From a virus, in IMG/VR virus record IMGVR_UViG_3300042519_001001, positions 1-42,690 of that record: a DNA stretch of 42,690 nt. The stretch is one strand, 5' to 3'. The notes under the pieces are model-generated. The model saw nothing but the letters and a program-made list of their open reading frames with translations, was not told the DNA's origin and did not search any database. Below, in pieces: positions 24,165 through 33,778 of the stretch. The position numbers and the translations under genes were made by a program. How positions within the stretch are numbered: position 1 is the stretch's first letter; each line of letters opens with the position of its first letter.

Positions 24165-26742
24165 TAATCTGGAAGTGAAGGATAAGATTGCCGATGCGTC
24201 CGTAGGTATTGCCACGGCTTGTCAGCTTTACGCCGATGTGGGTTCCGATACCTACCGCGATGACGCGTCCAAGCTGGAAGGTGGAGTTGTCGATGATGCC
24301 GATGTGGTCCCGGACCTCGGGACGGTAAGGGTCAGTTCCGACGTAGAAGTCCCACGAGCCGTCAGACGTCAGGTCGACGCCCTCGAGGTGCTTCTGGTGG
24401 GCTGGCTTGCCGCCATCAAGGTACGGCAGAGTCATGGATGCCGTGGAGCCATCATACTCGTTTCCGGACGTTCCTCCGTAAATGTAGATGGAGTTGCCAT
24501 AACGAGCATACATGTTGCCCTTGATGGTCATCAACTTGACCGGCAGGATTTCAGGAGTGTAAGTAGACCACGCCTGGATGCCAGCCGTCGGGTAGCTTGA
24601 GTGCACGAACATCTTGTCGTAGACGTTCATGATGAGCCGGTTATCGCGTGGCTCGATGACCGAACATGCCGTATTGAAGATGGTCGACTCAGGGATTTCA
24701 GACAGCTTCTGTGAGACGATGGTGTCGATGTTGACTCCGACATCCGCAACCTGTGCCTGGCTGGATGAGTCTCGTGCCCGGAGGGAGCGAATACCGCTGT
24801 CAGACAGGTAGAAGACGTCCAGCTCGCCGTAACTGATTACGGAGCCAGGGGCCACCGTTCCGGTATTCAGGACGACCTGAGACAAGGCGTTATTCTGAGG
24901 GTCGACGTCGATTGCCCAAATCTGACAGGAACTGCGGCTGAATACGGCGAGCTTTCCTTGATAGGGGGCTGCGGCCACGAGGTCTTCGGTGCCGTTGGTG
25001 TTGTTCGACATGTCGATAAAGAACACGCCGATGCCGCTTGATTTCCAATCCTTTGGGTCATCAAGGGCTGAGGAGATGAGGTAAGAGTCTGCCAGCAGGT
25101 TGACCTTGGACTTGTAGGTGAAGCAGTAGTTCAGCTTCAGTCCAGCCATGGCCGTTGCTCCGCAATACTTAGGATAGGTCGTGTTGTCTGCCTCGATAAT
25201 CGTCAAGCCAAGCGTTGAACCTACAGTCTCAGAATGGGTCCCGGAGGTAGATAGGCTAAGCGAAGTGCGTTGACTGACTCCTCCGACAGGGTTTACGCCA
25301 CCTGTGAAGTTGACCAATGCGGAAACCGTGCAGTTTCCGGTTGTCTGAACAGACACGACCTTGCCATTGACGGTGTTACCTGTGCCCGTAAGTGCGGTCA
25401 GCACGATTTTTCCACCGTCAACCGTGCTGGCAGTCATCTCAAAGCTGGACTGATAGTTATTGATTGCGTCAGCGATGGCTGTTGCCGTCGCCGAATTGGA
25501 CTCGCTCCAGATTATGGGCGTCCCCATCACCTCAACGCCATCAATCTTCACAGATGAGACGCCATTGAAAGCACCTCCGACAAGGACGGGACGAACGGGA
25601 GGGATTACCCATCTACCGTTGTCGTGTTGCGGGTCCTCTCCTGGACGGAAAAATTGGCTTTTCGTTTCAGCACCCCAAGCAAATGAGGCCTCTCCGTCGT
25701 TTCTGTCCGCACGAACCACACCCGGGTAAACTGGCCTTGCCGCAAACTCAAACAAGACAACGTCGCCATTATGTGCCGTCGGGTCACCGGTGGCCGACTC
25801 AATCCAGAACTCGCAAGGCTTTCGGCCAGACCAGTCGCCCCAATTAGGGGTGAACCTCGCCTTGTATCCGCTTTGGGCGGTATTCAGGTTGATGTAGTAG
25901 ACGAGGGTGTAAAAGAAGTAGGCAGTTTCATCCGGAACACTCGCACCCGGGGCTGCGTTCCAGTCGATGCCGCCAATGTTGGCAAGGTTCAGGATGTCTA
26001 CGCCGTCGATAAAGATGCCTGTAACATTAGGCAGGTTTTCGTAGCGTGTCTGTCTGGCGTTCAGGTAACAGTAGGCCGGGCTGTAAGAGCCGCTTGAAAT
26101 GGTGAATGAACCTCGAGACAAGACCTCCGGGATTGGCTTAACTGCCGTCTGAGACTTGGTTGGCGTGCCCGCCGTGAACTTTCCAGAAGTTCTCGTCGTG
26201 ACCGTGAAGTCCTTGCCTTGCGGTCCGATAATCGTGATGCCAGAACCGGTTACAGTCGCGGTGTATCCATCTGGAAGCAGGGTCTTGATGTGGTTCAGGA
26301 AGCCCTCGACGTCTCCGTGCGAAAGCCGGTAGATGCCGTTGACGGAGTCAGGTACGACCTCGCCGTTGTAGTAGCAATAGCGTGAACCGTCGTTGAACTC
26401 GGCGATGACGAACGGCTTACCGGCGTATGAAGTGAACGAAACGACCTTCGTCATACTGAACGAAGGGCCGTCAGGGTGGATTAGACGCTGATAGGTGACA
26501 CCGGCAGGAACCTGAGCCGTGGCGGCGGAGCCGAACACGAACACCGTGTCACCACACCCCTCGAGTCCGTAGGTTTCGATACCTACGTTGCCGACCAACT
26601 TGAAGGCCTTACGCTTCTCGATTTCCCCGCCACGCGTGACGTGGGCATTGTCCATCTCGACAAGGCATCCGGGCTCAGACGTAAGGATGTTGCGTCTCGT
26701 ATCGAGCCCACGTTTGAAGTTCTCGACTACGAGGTATGACAT
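24151..26742 (-). CDS. Tail tube protein B (T7 gp12-like)
   Basis: The 863-residue protein begins SYLVVENFKRGLDTRR and includes CLVEMDNAHVTRGGEIEKRKAF, the N-terminal signature of podovirus tail tubular protein B, which says that the protein sets default lists of values for a beta-propeller-like nozzle. Long beta-rich stretches with Gly/Ser follow, as expected for the propeller and nozzle domains. The ATG at 26742 is preferred over an upstream non-ATG start. It directly follows tail tube protein A, the standard T7-like order, and would form the distal short-tail nozzle. Confidence 0.85.
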   Translation of the reverse strand: MSYLVVENFKRGLDTRRNILTSEPGCLVEMDNAHVTRGGEIEKRKAFKLVGNVGIETYGLEGCGDTVFVFGSAATAQVPAGVTYQRLIHPDGPSFSMTKVVSFTSYAGKPFVIAEFNDGSRYCYYNGEVVPDSVNGIYRLSHGDVEGFLNHIKTLLPDGYTATVTGSGITIIGPQGKDFTVTTRTSGKFTAGTPTKSQTAVKPIPEVLSRGSFTISSGSYSPAYCYLNARQTRYENLPNVTGIFIDGVDILNLANIGGIDWNAAPGASVPDETAYFFYTLVYYINLNTAQSGYKARFTPNWGDWSGRKPCEFWIESATGDPTAHNGDVVLFEFAARPVYPGVVRADRNDGEASFAWGAETKSQFFRPGEDPQHDNGRWVIPPVRPVLVGGAFNGVSSVKIDGVEVMGTPIIWSESNSATATAIADAINNYQSSFEMTASTVDGGKIVLTALTGTGNTVNGKVVSVQTTGNCTVSALVNFTGGVNPVGGVSQRTSLSLSTSGTHSETVGSTLGLTIIEADNTTYPKYCGATAMAGLKLNYCFTYKSKVNLLADSYLISSALDDPKDWKSSGIGVFFIDMSNNTNGTEDLVAAAPYQGKLAVFSRSSCQIWAIDVDPQNNALSQVVLNTGTVAPGSVISYGELDVFYLSDSGIRSLRARDSSSQAQVADVGVNIDTIVSQKLSEIPESTIFNTACSVIEPRDNRLIMNVYDKMFVHSSYPTAGIQAWSTYTPEILPVKLMTIKGNMYARYGNSIYIYGGTSGNEYDGSTASMTLPYLDGGKPAHQKHLEGVDLTSDGSWDFYVGTDPYRPEVRDHIGIIDNSTFQLGRVIAVGIGTHIGVKLTSRGNTYGRIGNLILHFQINEAD

Positions 26743-26746
26743 TGGA

Positions 26747-27439
26747 TTAGTTCTGGACCTTGCCGCCAATCATCCGGTAGGTCGGTTTGACACCGGGAGA
26801 GCCGCCACCGTAGGTCGTCAGACCGCCTTTGCCAGACAGACCACGCAGACGGGCGTAATGCACGTTGGCGAGGTTGAGTTTGGCCGGTGCGTCCGGGGAC
26901 TTGTTATGGGCAAGGAGTTCAGCGGCCGCGTAAAGCGTCAGAAGGTGGTCGTCGAGCTCACAGACATCCGTGTCTGCGATGAGAGGTGCGAGCTTACGGA
27001 CACCGGTGAAGCGAAGGGTCATGTCGTTCGACGCAGGAATAGGCCATACCTCAAACTGAGTTCCACCTTCGTAGGTGGCCCATTTGAGCGTAGGGTCCTG
27101 GCGTTCGCCTTCATCGGAGTCCATGAAGTTGAAGTCACCGTTGCCGATGCCATACTCCAGCGGACGCCAGACGCCGGAATACTTTACCTCTGTCTGATTG
27201 ATGCGTCCGAAATCAAGGGAGTTCGGGAAAGCGTAGTAACGCTGTCCGTTCTTGAGTTCGATGTCCCTCGTGACCATGAACATCGGCCAATCGAAGTCGG
27301 CCCACAGACGCTCCTGCGTGCGGGAAAGCAGCAGGTTCATCTGGTGGACCTGGTTCGTACCCATGGCGGGGTTCGGCGACGCACCGATTTCGGCACGCAG
27401 CTGGTCCCTCAGCTGAGATAGCGACGTGCCGCGAGCCAT
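26747..27439 (-). CDS. Tail tube protein A / adaptor (T7 gp11-like)
   Basis: The 230-residue protein has the head-tail adaptor pattern of T7 gp11-like proteins: N-terminal helix SQLRDQLRAEIGAS, a middle helix MNLLLSRTQERLWADFDWP followed by a beta region with RYYAFPNSLDFGRI, and a helical C-terminal part with LLTLYAAAELLA. The WADFDWP segment followed by strands is characteristic. It would dock to the portal and hold the nozzle (tail tube B) encoded just downstream. Confidence 0.85.
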   Translation of the reverse strand: MARGTSLSQLRDQLRAEIGASPNPAMGTNQVHQMNLLLSRTQERLWADFDWPMFMVTRDIELKNGQRYYAFPNSLDFGRINQTEVKYSGVWRPLEYGIGNGDFNFMDSDEGERQDPTLKWATYEGGTQFEVWPIPASNDMTLRFTGVRKLAPLIADTDVCELDDHLLTLYAAAELLAHNKSPDAPAKLNLANVHYARLRGLSGKGGLTTYGGGSPGVKPTYRMIGGKVQN

Positions 27440-27440
27440 G

Positions 27441-27740
27441 TTACTTCTTCAGTTCAGCGACAGGGGCGTCTTCGATGCCGATGTCGACGAGTTTCTTCGG
27501 GAGGTTCGGGTTAGAACCAGGAAACGCCTTGGCGATGATGTCCTTGCCATAGGCGGCGGTCAGACGCTCGACTTCCTTGAGGTTGCCGATGGCGGCGTCG
27601 CCCTCGAGCTTGACGTTCCGGATGGAACCGACGCCGTGGAGGGCGGTGAGGATGACGATTTCGGGGACGGTGATACCTTCCTTGACAACGGTGTTGCCGA
27701 TGTCGCCGGAGAGCAGGATTTCGCAGGTGACGGTTTGCAT
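27441..27740 (-). CDS. Small conserved phage structural-region protein, 99 aa
   Basis: The 99-residue protein from ATG 27740 begins MQTVTCEILLSGDIGNTV and contains VPEIVILTALHGVGSIRNV. A leading beta strand and an (A/V)PE-x-x-x-L-x-x-x-HG helix are common in a small uncharacterised protein placed between the capsid and tail adaptor genes of many podoviruses; its function is not known to me. It is read after the intrinsic terminator that follows the capsid gene, so it depends on read-through or its own promoter. Confidence 0.7.
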   Translation of the reverse strand: MQTVTCEILLSGDIGNTVVKEGITVPEIVILTALHGVGSIRNVKLEGDAAIGNLKEVERLTAAYGKDIIAKAFPGSNPNLPKKLVDIGIEDAPVAELKK

Positions 27741-27773
27741 ACGCAGACAGTCAACCAGACACAGACAGGTCTG

Positions 27774-27809
27774 CAAACAAAAAGAGGGGCCCCCTCTCGG
27801 GGACCCCTC
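27774..27809 (-). terminator. Intrinsic terminator after the capsid gene
   Basis: On the minus strand a 10-pair stem with one mismatch (arms 27799-27809 and 27784-27794, loop of four at 27795-27798) is followed by TTTTTGTTTG. The stem is nearly all G/C, so this is a strong rho-independent terminator. It would cap transcription from the capsid region before the tail genes. A second small inverted repeat (CGTCTG-T-CAGACG, 27817-27829) lies between it and the capsid stop. Confidence 0.88.
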
Positions 27810-27832
27810 GGTTTGACGTCTGTCAGACGGGC

Positions 27833-28879
27833 TTAGCCCACCTGGTACACCGCCGAGCCGTTGAGCTGGGTGGCGGTCATGCCGCCGGTCCAGGTCATGG
27901 CACGGTAGATGACGTACTGGTCGTGAGGACGGGCCGGGTTATGGGTCTTCTTGTCCTCGCCGTCCATGACGTAGAGCTTCAGGTTGCTCTCGTCGATGAA
28001 GTAGATGTAGTCCGACTTACCCAGGGTGTCCAGGGTCGGGTCATACACGAACTTACCAACGCCACGCATGCTGATGTCAGCCATGCCGAGCTCCGTGGAG
28101 CCGCCGTTCATGAAGCCGCTCTGGGTGTAGATGCCCTTCTCGAAGACTTCTTCTTCCAGCTTAGCCAGGGCGGCCGAGCCACAGAAGATGAGGTTGGGCT
28201 TGCCACCGAAGCGGGTCAGCTGGCGGACTTCAGCTCGGAGGAACTTGGTCAGCGTCTGATTGGTCTTGGAGGCGATAATCTTGTTCGCACCCACGGCCGC
28301 ACGGTTACGCCAAGCCGGAACGAGAGCACGGTCAAGACCGCCGACGGTACCCGTGGTGGGGTCGTCAGAGATGAAGGCCGTGATGCCCGGGATGAGCTTG
28401 GGGTCCTGCGTGCCGTCCTTCCAGAGCATCTCGTTGAACGAGCGAGCCCAGCCTTCAGCCATGTCCGCGAGCTTGTGCTCGAGGAGGCCGGTGAGGGCGG
28501 TCATTTCGCGGTCGGAGTGCTTGCTGGTGGAGGCACCGTTGAGGGAGTCGACGACGGAGATACCGTCGTGCTTGAGCTCCGTCAGGGAGACGGTGATACC
28601 GGCGTGGATTTCCTTCCACGGGTAGTTGACCCGCTTGAGGTTGGCCGGGTTATCGTACGTCACCGAGTCAAGGTGCGAGAAGCCCTTGATGGCGGTGGTG
28701 TAGTCGAAGATGACCGGGAGGTCGATTTTGCCCTTACCGCCGGGGAAGGACTTCTGCTTGCGGGTGAGGGCCGCGAGCAGGGGCTTTTCCTGGATGGTCT
28801 GGGCGAACGGCTTGTCCTTGATGTAGAAGTCGAGCGTAGCAGCCGCGATGTTCTCGAGTTCCTGAGTGGTGAAGGCCAT
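27833..28879 (-). CDS. Major capsid protein
   Basis: The 348-residue protein has the size and feel of a podovirus major capsid protein. Features include the N-terminal segment FTTQELENIAAATLDFYIKD; a loop with DSVTYDNPANLKRVNYPWKE; a helix of the HK97-type spine around ALTGLLEHKLADMAEGWARSFNEMLWKDG; and C-terminal strands with YVIYRAMTWTGG. Position between scaffold and tail adaptor, the adjacent portal/TerL and a strong downstream terminator all support this. Start ATG 28879 follows AACCAGATTAAACATC, with no SD. Confidence 0.88.
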   Translation of the reverse strand: MAFTTQELENIAAATLDFYIKDKPFAQTIQEKPLLAALTRKQKSFPGGKGKIDLPVIFDYTTAIKGFSHLDSVTYDNPANLKRVNYPWKEIHAGITVSLTELKHDGISVVDSLNGASTSKHSDREMTALTGLLEHKLADMAEGWARSFNEMLWKDGTQDPKLIPGITAFISDDPTTGTVGGLDRALVPAWRNRAAVGANKIIASKTNQTLTKFLRAEVRQLTRFGGKPNLIFCGSAALAKLEEEVFEKGIYTQSGFMNGGSTELGMADISMRGVGKFVYDPTLDTLGKSDYIYFIDESNLKLYVMDGEDKKTHNPARPHDQYVIYRAMTWTGGMTATQLNGSAVYQVG

Positions 28880-28900
28880 GATGTTTAATCTGGTTTGTAG

Positions 28901-29938
28901 TTAGCGTGCCGCCGCCAACCGGACAACGTCGAGCAACGTCTTAGGCTGGGGCTGAGCGGAGACGGACGAAACTGAGCTCGTGACGACTTGGGCCGGACGC
29001 ACAGGGATAATCGACCGCATGGCTTCGTTGACGTCTGCGTAGGCCTTTTCGACCATGCTGACGGCTTCCTGGGCCGATTGCGGAGGTTGCACCTGCAGCA
29101 TCAGACGGACCTTATCCATCACAAACCGCTGCTTCTTGGAGTAATCGACATCGCGTTTTTTGACGTTCTCCTCCCATGCCACCACGGCGTCGCGGGTCTG
29201 ACCCATCTTCGCCGTGTTCTCAAGTTCCTGCTTTTGAGCAAACGCCTGTTGCTGCTGTGCAGCGAGGAAGTTTGCCTGAGCCCTGGCTTTCGCCAGTTCT
29301 TTCGCGGACTCAATGTCCGCGTCTCCGTTGTCGACACGCTTGCTGATGTCTTCAGGCAAGATTTCGCCGACAACCGGTGCCAATCGCGACAGATGGCTCT
29401 GCAGTACCTTGTAAGCCTCGAACGGATTGTGCTTGATGAGGGCCATGACCTGATAGCCTTCTGCCACCTCTTGAGGCGTCAGTTGGTTGTTGGTCATGAA
29501 CGTCTCAATCTTGTCATACTGTTCGGCACGACCCTTGAAAGAGTCGCGTTCAGACAGTAAGGCCTTCCATCGAGGGTGATTGTGGAACGGAAGTTTGTCC
29601 TCGGCCTTGCCGTCGGTGGTAGCGTCGTCCTTGACCGCTTTTTCTCCACCTTCGGCATCCTTGGATGCGACTTCGTTATTCCCCGCAGGCGACGAACCCG
29701 CGTCGGATTTACCCGCAGCGACGCTTTTTACGACATCGAGTAGGGTAGTCCGCTTTTTGTTAGCGTCTGTCTCCGAGGCGGACGGGGCCTGCGGCACATT
29801 ATTAGCGTCCGAACCACCGTTCACGTCTTCAGGCTGCTGGCTCACAGCATTTTCCTGGGAGGGAACGGTGTTTCCGTTGTTTTTGTCGGTATTTTCCGCA
29901 GCCGACGAGGCTACCGGGTTGTTATCGTCTGTTTCCAT
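28901..29938 (-). CDS. Scaffolding protein
   Basis: The 345-residue protein from ATG 29938 is highly charged and helical with an acidic, Asn/Ser/Gln-rich N-terminus (residues 1-60), a Gln/Ala/Lys-rich middle helix (FLAAQQQQAFAQKQELE) and a basic C-terminus. Composition, size and place between portal and capsid fit a scaffold that directs coat assembly and leaves the head. A motif TLLDVV(K/R) occurs twice: at 65-71 and in the last 13 residues (333-345). The C-terminus of scaffolds commonly binds coat protein, so a second copy may be a second contact site; the two copies differ in codons. Confidence 0.8.
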   Translation of the reverse strand: METDDNNPVASSAAENTDKNNGNTVPSQENAVSQQPEDVNGGSDANNVPQAPSASETDANKKRTTLLDVVKSVAAGKSDAGSSPAGNNEVASKDAEGGEKAVKDDATTDGKAEDKLPFHNHPRWKALLSERDSFKGRAEQYDKIETFMTNNQLTPQEVAEGYQVMALIKHNPFEAYKVLQSHLSRLAPVVGEILPEDISKRVDNGDADIESAKELAKARAQANFLAAQQQQAFAQKQELENTAKMGQTRDAVVAWEENVKKRDVDYSKKQRFVMDKVRLMLQVQPPQSAQEAVSMVEKAYADVNEAMRSIIPVRPAQVVTSSVSSVSAQPQPKTLLDVVRLAAAR

Positions 29939-29953
29939 GTGGGATAAGTCACA

Positions 29954-29977
29954 CTTTGTCTGTGTCTGCAGACAAAG
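29954..29977. repeat. Inverted repeat between portal and scaffold genes
   Basis: 9-base arms CTTTGTCTG (29954-29962) and CAGACAAAG (29969-29977) surround a 6-base loop and include the palindrome GTCTGCAGAC. It lies in the 48-base gap between the portal stop and the scaffold start on the minus strand. The minus-strand product would fold as a hairpin just upstream of scaffold; no T-tract follows, so attenuation or RNA processing is more likely than termination. Confidence 0.55.
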
Positions 29978-29986
29978 CAAGCGTTT

Positions 29987-32164
29987 TTACGCCATCATTT
30001 GAGGCGGCGTCTGATTGTCTGTCGTCTGAGGGCCAGGGGCACCAGGAGCAGCACCCTGGACGGGTGCATTGTTGGCTCCCTCGGCTCCCTGAGCGTTAGG
30101 ATTGCCTTCCGTGGTAGCGGCGGCGTCTCCAGCCATGGCCTTTTGGTTGGCGTTCATGGCGACAATGGACGGGATGGTGGCAACGATGAGGTCCGTGGTG
30201 TCCAGACGGTCATCCAGGCGGCGGAACGTCTCCTTAGCCAGGAAATCCGGAGGAATACCAGGGATTTGCATCAGGATGGGGGCCATACGCTCCCAATTCT
30301 GCAGTTCCTGGGCCTTATTCGGGCGTCCGGAGGAGCCAGCCTCGATGTCGAGGTAAAGTTGCTCCGCAATTTCCTCGCGGGTGAACTGGGGCCAGACGGC
30401 ACCAGGGCCGACCACCTTGGTGACGTACTCCTGAGAGAACTCCTTGAGCATGACCTGACCAGCAGCCCGGCAAATCAGGCCAAGGAACTCGTCAAGGTCG
30501 TCGACATTGGAGCCGACCGCAGACATGCGGCTGGACTCAGCGACGGAAACCTCGGTGGCCGTGGTTCCGGAGGCCGCCGTGCCGCCGATGTTGGCCTCCT
30601 GGGAGCCCAGGATGCGAAGCGTGTCGTCCACGAGCATGCTCGTGTCATACAAAGCGGGGTCGATGGCGACCGGCTTGATGTGCTGAAGGATGGCATCGAC
30701 CGGCTGACCGGGCTGAAGGCCGCGAAGTTCGATGATGGCGTGAGCCGGACGCTCAGCCAGGTTAATCTTGTCCTTCTCATCCATCATGCCAAACGGAACG
30801 GCATAGGCCGGGCGGTTGGCGTGACGGTGTTCACGCAGACCTTCGCGTGCACGGTTGTATTCGACCTGGATAGGACGGATGAGCGAGACGTCAGACTGCG
30901 GGAAGATGCACTTCTCGTTCTCGACTTCGTTGAAGACGAGCGGGAAGATGGGCCAGAAGCCTTCGAGTTCGGGCCACGGGGACTCCGGTTCAATCAGGAA
31001 GTCATGGAAGCCGTCGACGACGACGTACTTCATGCGGTCCTTCTTGGAGTAGACCTCCCAGACACAGCAGCGGTCGTCTGAACGCTCGCCGTTGCCACCG
31101 ATTTCGGGGTGGGCGATGTTGCGGCCCTCCTTGTAGGAGTTGTATTCGTTGCCGATGTCCACCTTGTAGACTTCCTTGATGTCGTCAGGGCTCATCATGA
31201 ACTCCTGAGCGACCCATTCAGCACCAAGGAACGAGGAAAGATGGCGGCACTTAGGGTCGATGATGATGCTGGTGGACGGAGGGAAGTCGAAGACGACGCC
31301 CTCACGGACCATGACTTCGGGCTTCTCAGACAGGTCACGCATCATCAGACGCAGACGCTCGAGGTTGGCTTCGTTCTCCTTGATTTCGCCGTCTTCGACG
31401 TCCTGCGTAAGGCGTTCTACTGCTGCGATTTGCTCCGTGATGTCACGGATTTTCTCGGCATCTTCCGGGCGACGCTGAGTGACGCGTTCAAAGCCAATCT
31501 TGACGTAGCCGACGCCGGTCACACAGACACGACGGACGAGCTGTTTCATCTGGGCCTTGAAGTTGGGCTGCTGCTCGGAGATGACGTGGTCGAATACGAG
31601 TTCAAGCGTCTTGGCGACCTTGTCCAGCATGACACGCTTCTGCGAGCCCTGCTGGAAGTCCTGCATCAACGCCATGGCGTTGGGGTCAGGAGGCATGCCC
31701 TGCTGCATGGCCATGGCAGACATGGCCTGTGCGGACTGCAATTCAGACATGGACTCGCTCCAGAGCGAGTATTCCAGACGCTTCTTACGCTTGGCCGTGG
31801 CCTTCGGGTTCTTGCAATACAGGGCCGCGACTCGCTGGGCGATGTGACGCTGAGTGATGTTGGCAACATAGCGACCTTCGTCGCCACCTTCCCATTGTTT
31901 TCCGGACACGAAGTCCATGTCGTCACGCATACGCTTGAACGCGGACTCATGCTTTGCCTTTCCGGAGCGTACCTTTTCGCAGATTTCCTTGACGAGTTCG
32001 AGGCGAGCCTTCGGCGGCTCCATCACATCACGACGGATGCGGCCTTCTCCGGGCTGCTGCTGCTGCATGGGGTCGATGCCCGGCTGCTGAGGCATCATGC
32101 CAGGCATCATCGGGGGTTGTTCGGGAGGGACGCCCCCCATCATCATCATGTCGTCTGACTCCAT
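29987..32164 (-). CDS. Portal protein
   Basis: The 725-residue protein has a Met/Pro/Gln-rich N-terminal tail (about 1-45), then a helical clip/wing pattern with RMRDDMDFVSGKQW, YVANITQRHIAQRVAAL and VCVTGVGYVKIGF, and a long helical C-terminus. These segments and length match large podovirus portal proteins (P22-like/N4-like class). It connects DNA packaging by TerL to the tail adaptor. Neighbours are TerL upstream (15 bases away) and scaffold downstream. Confidence 0.88.
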   Translation of the reverse strand: MESDDMMMMGGVPPEQPPMMPGMMPQQPGIDPMQQQQPGEGRIRRDVMEPPKARLELVKEICEKVRSGKAKHESAFKRMRDDMDFVSGKQWEGGDEGRYVANITQRHIAQRVAALYCKNPKATAKRKKRLEYSLWSESMSELQSAQAMSAMAMQQGMPPDPNAMALMQDFQQGSQKRVMLDKVAKTLELVFDHVISEQQPNFKAQMKQLVRRVCVTGVGYVKIGFERVTQRRPEDAEKIRDITEQIAAVERLTQDVEDGEIKENEANLERLRLMMRDLSEKPEVMVREGVVFDFPPSTSIIIDPKCRHLSSFLGAEWVAQEFMMSPDDIKEVYKVDIGNEYNSYKEGRNIAHPEIGGNGERSDDRCCVWEVYSKKDRMKYVVVDGFHDFLIEPESPWPELEGFWPIFPLVFNEVENEKCIFPQSDVSLIRPIQVEYNRAREGLREHRHANRPAYAVPFGMMDEKDKINLAERPAHAIIELRGLQPGQPVDAILQHIKPVAIDPALYDTSMLVDDTLRILGSQEANIGGTAASGTTATEVSVAESSRMSAVGSNVDDLDEFLGLICRAAGQVMLKEFSQEYVTKVVGPGAVWPQFTREEIAEQLYLDIEAGSSGRPNKAQELQNWERMAPILMQIPGIPPDFLAKETFRRLDDRLDTTDLIVATIPSIVAMNANQKAMAGDAAATTEGNPNAQGAEGANNAPVQGAAPGAPGPQTTDNQTPPQMMA

Positions 32165-32179
32165 TTGTCTGAAGCGTTG

Positions 32180-33778
32180 TCAGAAACCTCCCAAACGCAA
32201 CTGCTTTTCACGGCGACGCTGGTCGTTGGAGGCCTGCTTGAGCCAACCCATGCTTCCTACCGGGAAACCTTTAGGCTCAGACAGGACAGGAACGCGGGCA
32301 CCGAACTGCTTGGACAGGCCGAGGCCGATGTAAGCCAGGGCGTCCACGAAGTCGTCATGCTTGGCAGACGGGAACTTGAGGAGTTCCTGTTCGGCATCCT
32401 GATACCAGGGTGCAAACCGGGGGAACTTGACCTTACCCATGGCCATGCGGCCACGGATTGCCTGGGCTCGCGTCTGCTTGTCCTTAGCGGGGGTGACCTC
32501 GTCGATGGCCGCATAGATGCCTCGCTCCTGCATACGCTTTCTTAGGAACGGGCCGATGGATTTGGAGATGTGTCCGCGTTCCGCCCACCACATGAGCGGC
32601 TTGTACCTGTCAATCAGGTCAATCATGGCCTCGACTACGTCGTCTGTCTCGGCTCGACGCCACCAGATTTCGGGCAAAATCCAGATGTCATCGTTGCTGT
32701 CGACCCCGACAGGAAGCAAAACCGTGGCGTCACGGTCCTGGTCAGCCGAAACAGCATGGTCAGACGCGATGTAGACCATCAAATCCTTGGGCAATTCGTT
32801 GGGAAGGTACCCGACCATCCAGTCTTTTCTGAAGAAATCGCCGTCTTCTGGTGCCGGTTGCCCCTGGTAGAGGGCGGCGAAGCCCCTCGGATTGAGCGAC
32901 TTCGCTCGATTGAGGAAGCTTTCGTCGAACCGTTCTGGCCACAAGGCCTCACCAGGCTTTCGACCCATGGGGTCATCGTTCATGGCAAGAGCCGGTAGGG
33001 CCAAAATCTTCCAATGCTTGGCTTCCTCGGCGTTGTAGTAAGGGTTCGTGGGGTCCGTCAGACGGCCGATAAGGTCGTCTTCGTGCCACCGGGTCATGAT
33101 GATGACTACACGGCTGCCGACGGACATCAGTCGAGACATGGCGACGTCCGTGAACCAACCCCACATCTTATCACGGGTAGACTTGGACTCTGCTTCGTCT
33201 CGGTCCTTGATTGGGTCGTCGATGACAAGGAGGTCAGCACCACGTCCGGTCAAGGAGCCGCCACGCCCTACGAACATGGCCTGGCCACCTTCGATTGTCT
33301 GAAGTTGCTCCGCAGACGCGGACCCTTTGCGGAGCTGGCAGCCTGGGAAAACCTGGCCGAACACCGGCATCTGGACGATTTCACGGACAGCACGACCGAA
33401 GTCCTTGGCGGTGTCCTCGTTGTAAGTGGCGAAGATGGTATGACGATACGGGTCCTTGCCCATGAACCACGCCGGGAACCGGCGGGAAGCCAGTTCAGAC
33501 TTACCATGACGCGGCGGCATCGTGATGATGAGCCGCTGGATTGACCCCTTCTCCACTTCCTCGAGTGCTGCCGCGATGACTTCGTGGTGCTTGCACGCCG
33601 TGTACCTGGACTTCTCGATGTCATCCGGGTCATCTGGGTCCGGCAGCGTCATCTTGGTGAACTCAAGAAGACTGGACCTGGCCCGCTTCAGCGACAGAAG
33701 TCGCTTGGCGGCCATAATCTGACGAGAGTAGGCCTCGATGGCCTCCTCGCGTGAGTATTCGGTTTTTTCCTCGGACAT
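32180..33778 (-). CDS. terL: Terminase large subunit
   Basis: The 532-residue protein has the packaging ATPase motifs Walker A MPPRHGKS (87-94, K93) and Walker B LLVIDD (D187-D188), and a C-terminal RNase H-like nuclease with the acidic ASDHA segment and a final DDFVDALAY. It cuts concatemeric DNA and pumps it into the capsid. The start overlaps the preceding small ORF by one base (TGATG). The small subunit TerS is distant, beyond the tail fibre (36722-37294), an uncommon spacing. Confidence 0.95.
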   Translation of the reverse strand: MSEEKTEYSREEAIEAYSRQIMAAKRLLSLKRARSSLLEFTKMTLPDPDDPDDIEKSRYTACKHHEVIAAALEEVEKGSIQRLIITMPPRHGKSELASRRFPAWFMGKDPYRHTIFATYNEDTAKDFGRAVREIVQMPVFGQVFPGCQLRKGSASAEQLQTIEGGQAMFVGRGGSLTGRGADLLVIDDPIKDRDEAESKSTRDKMWGWFTDVAMSRLMSVGSRVVIIMTRWHEDDLIGRLTDPTNPYYNAEEAKHWKILALPALAMNDDPMGRKPGEALWPERFDESFLNRAKSLNPRGFAALYQGQPAPEDGDFFRKDWMVGYLPNELPKDLMVYIASDHAVSADQDRDATVLLPVGVDSNDDIWILPEIWWRRAETDDVVEAMIDLIDRYKPLMWWAERGHISKSIGPFLRKRMQERGIYAAIDEVTPAKDKQTRAQAIRGRMAMGKVKFPRFAPWYQDAEQELLKFPSAKHDDFVDALAYIGLGLSKQFGARVPVLSEPKGFPVGSMGWLKQASNDQRRREKQLRLGGF

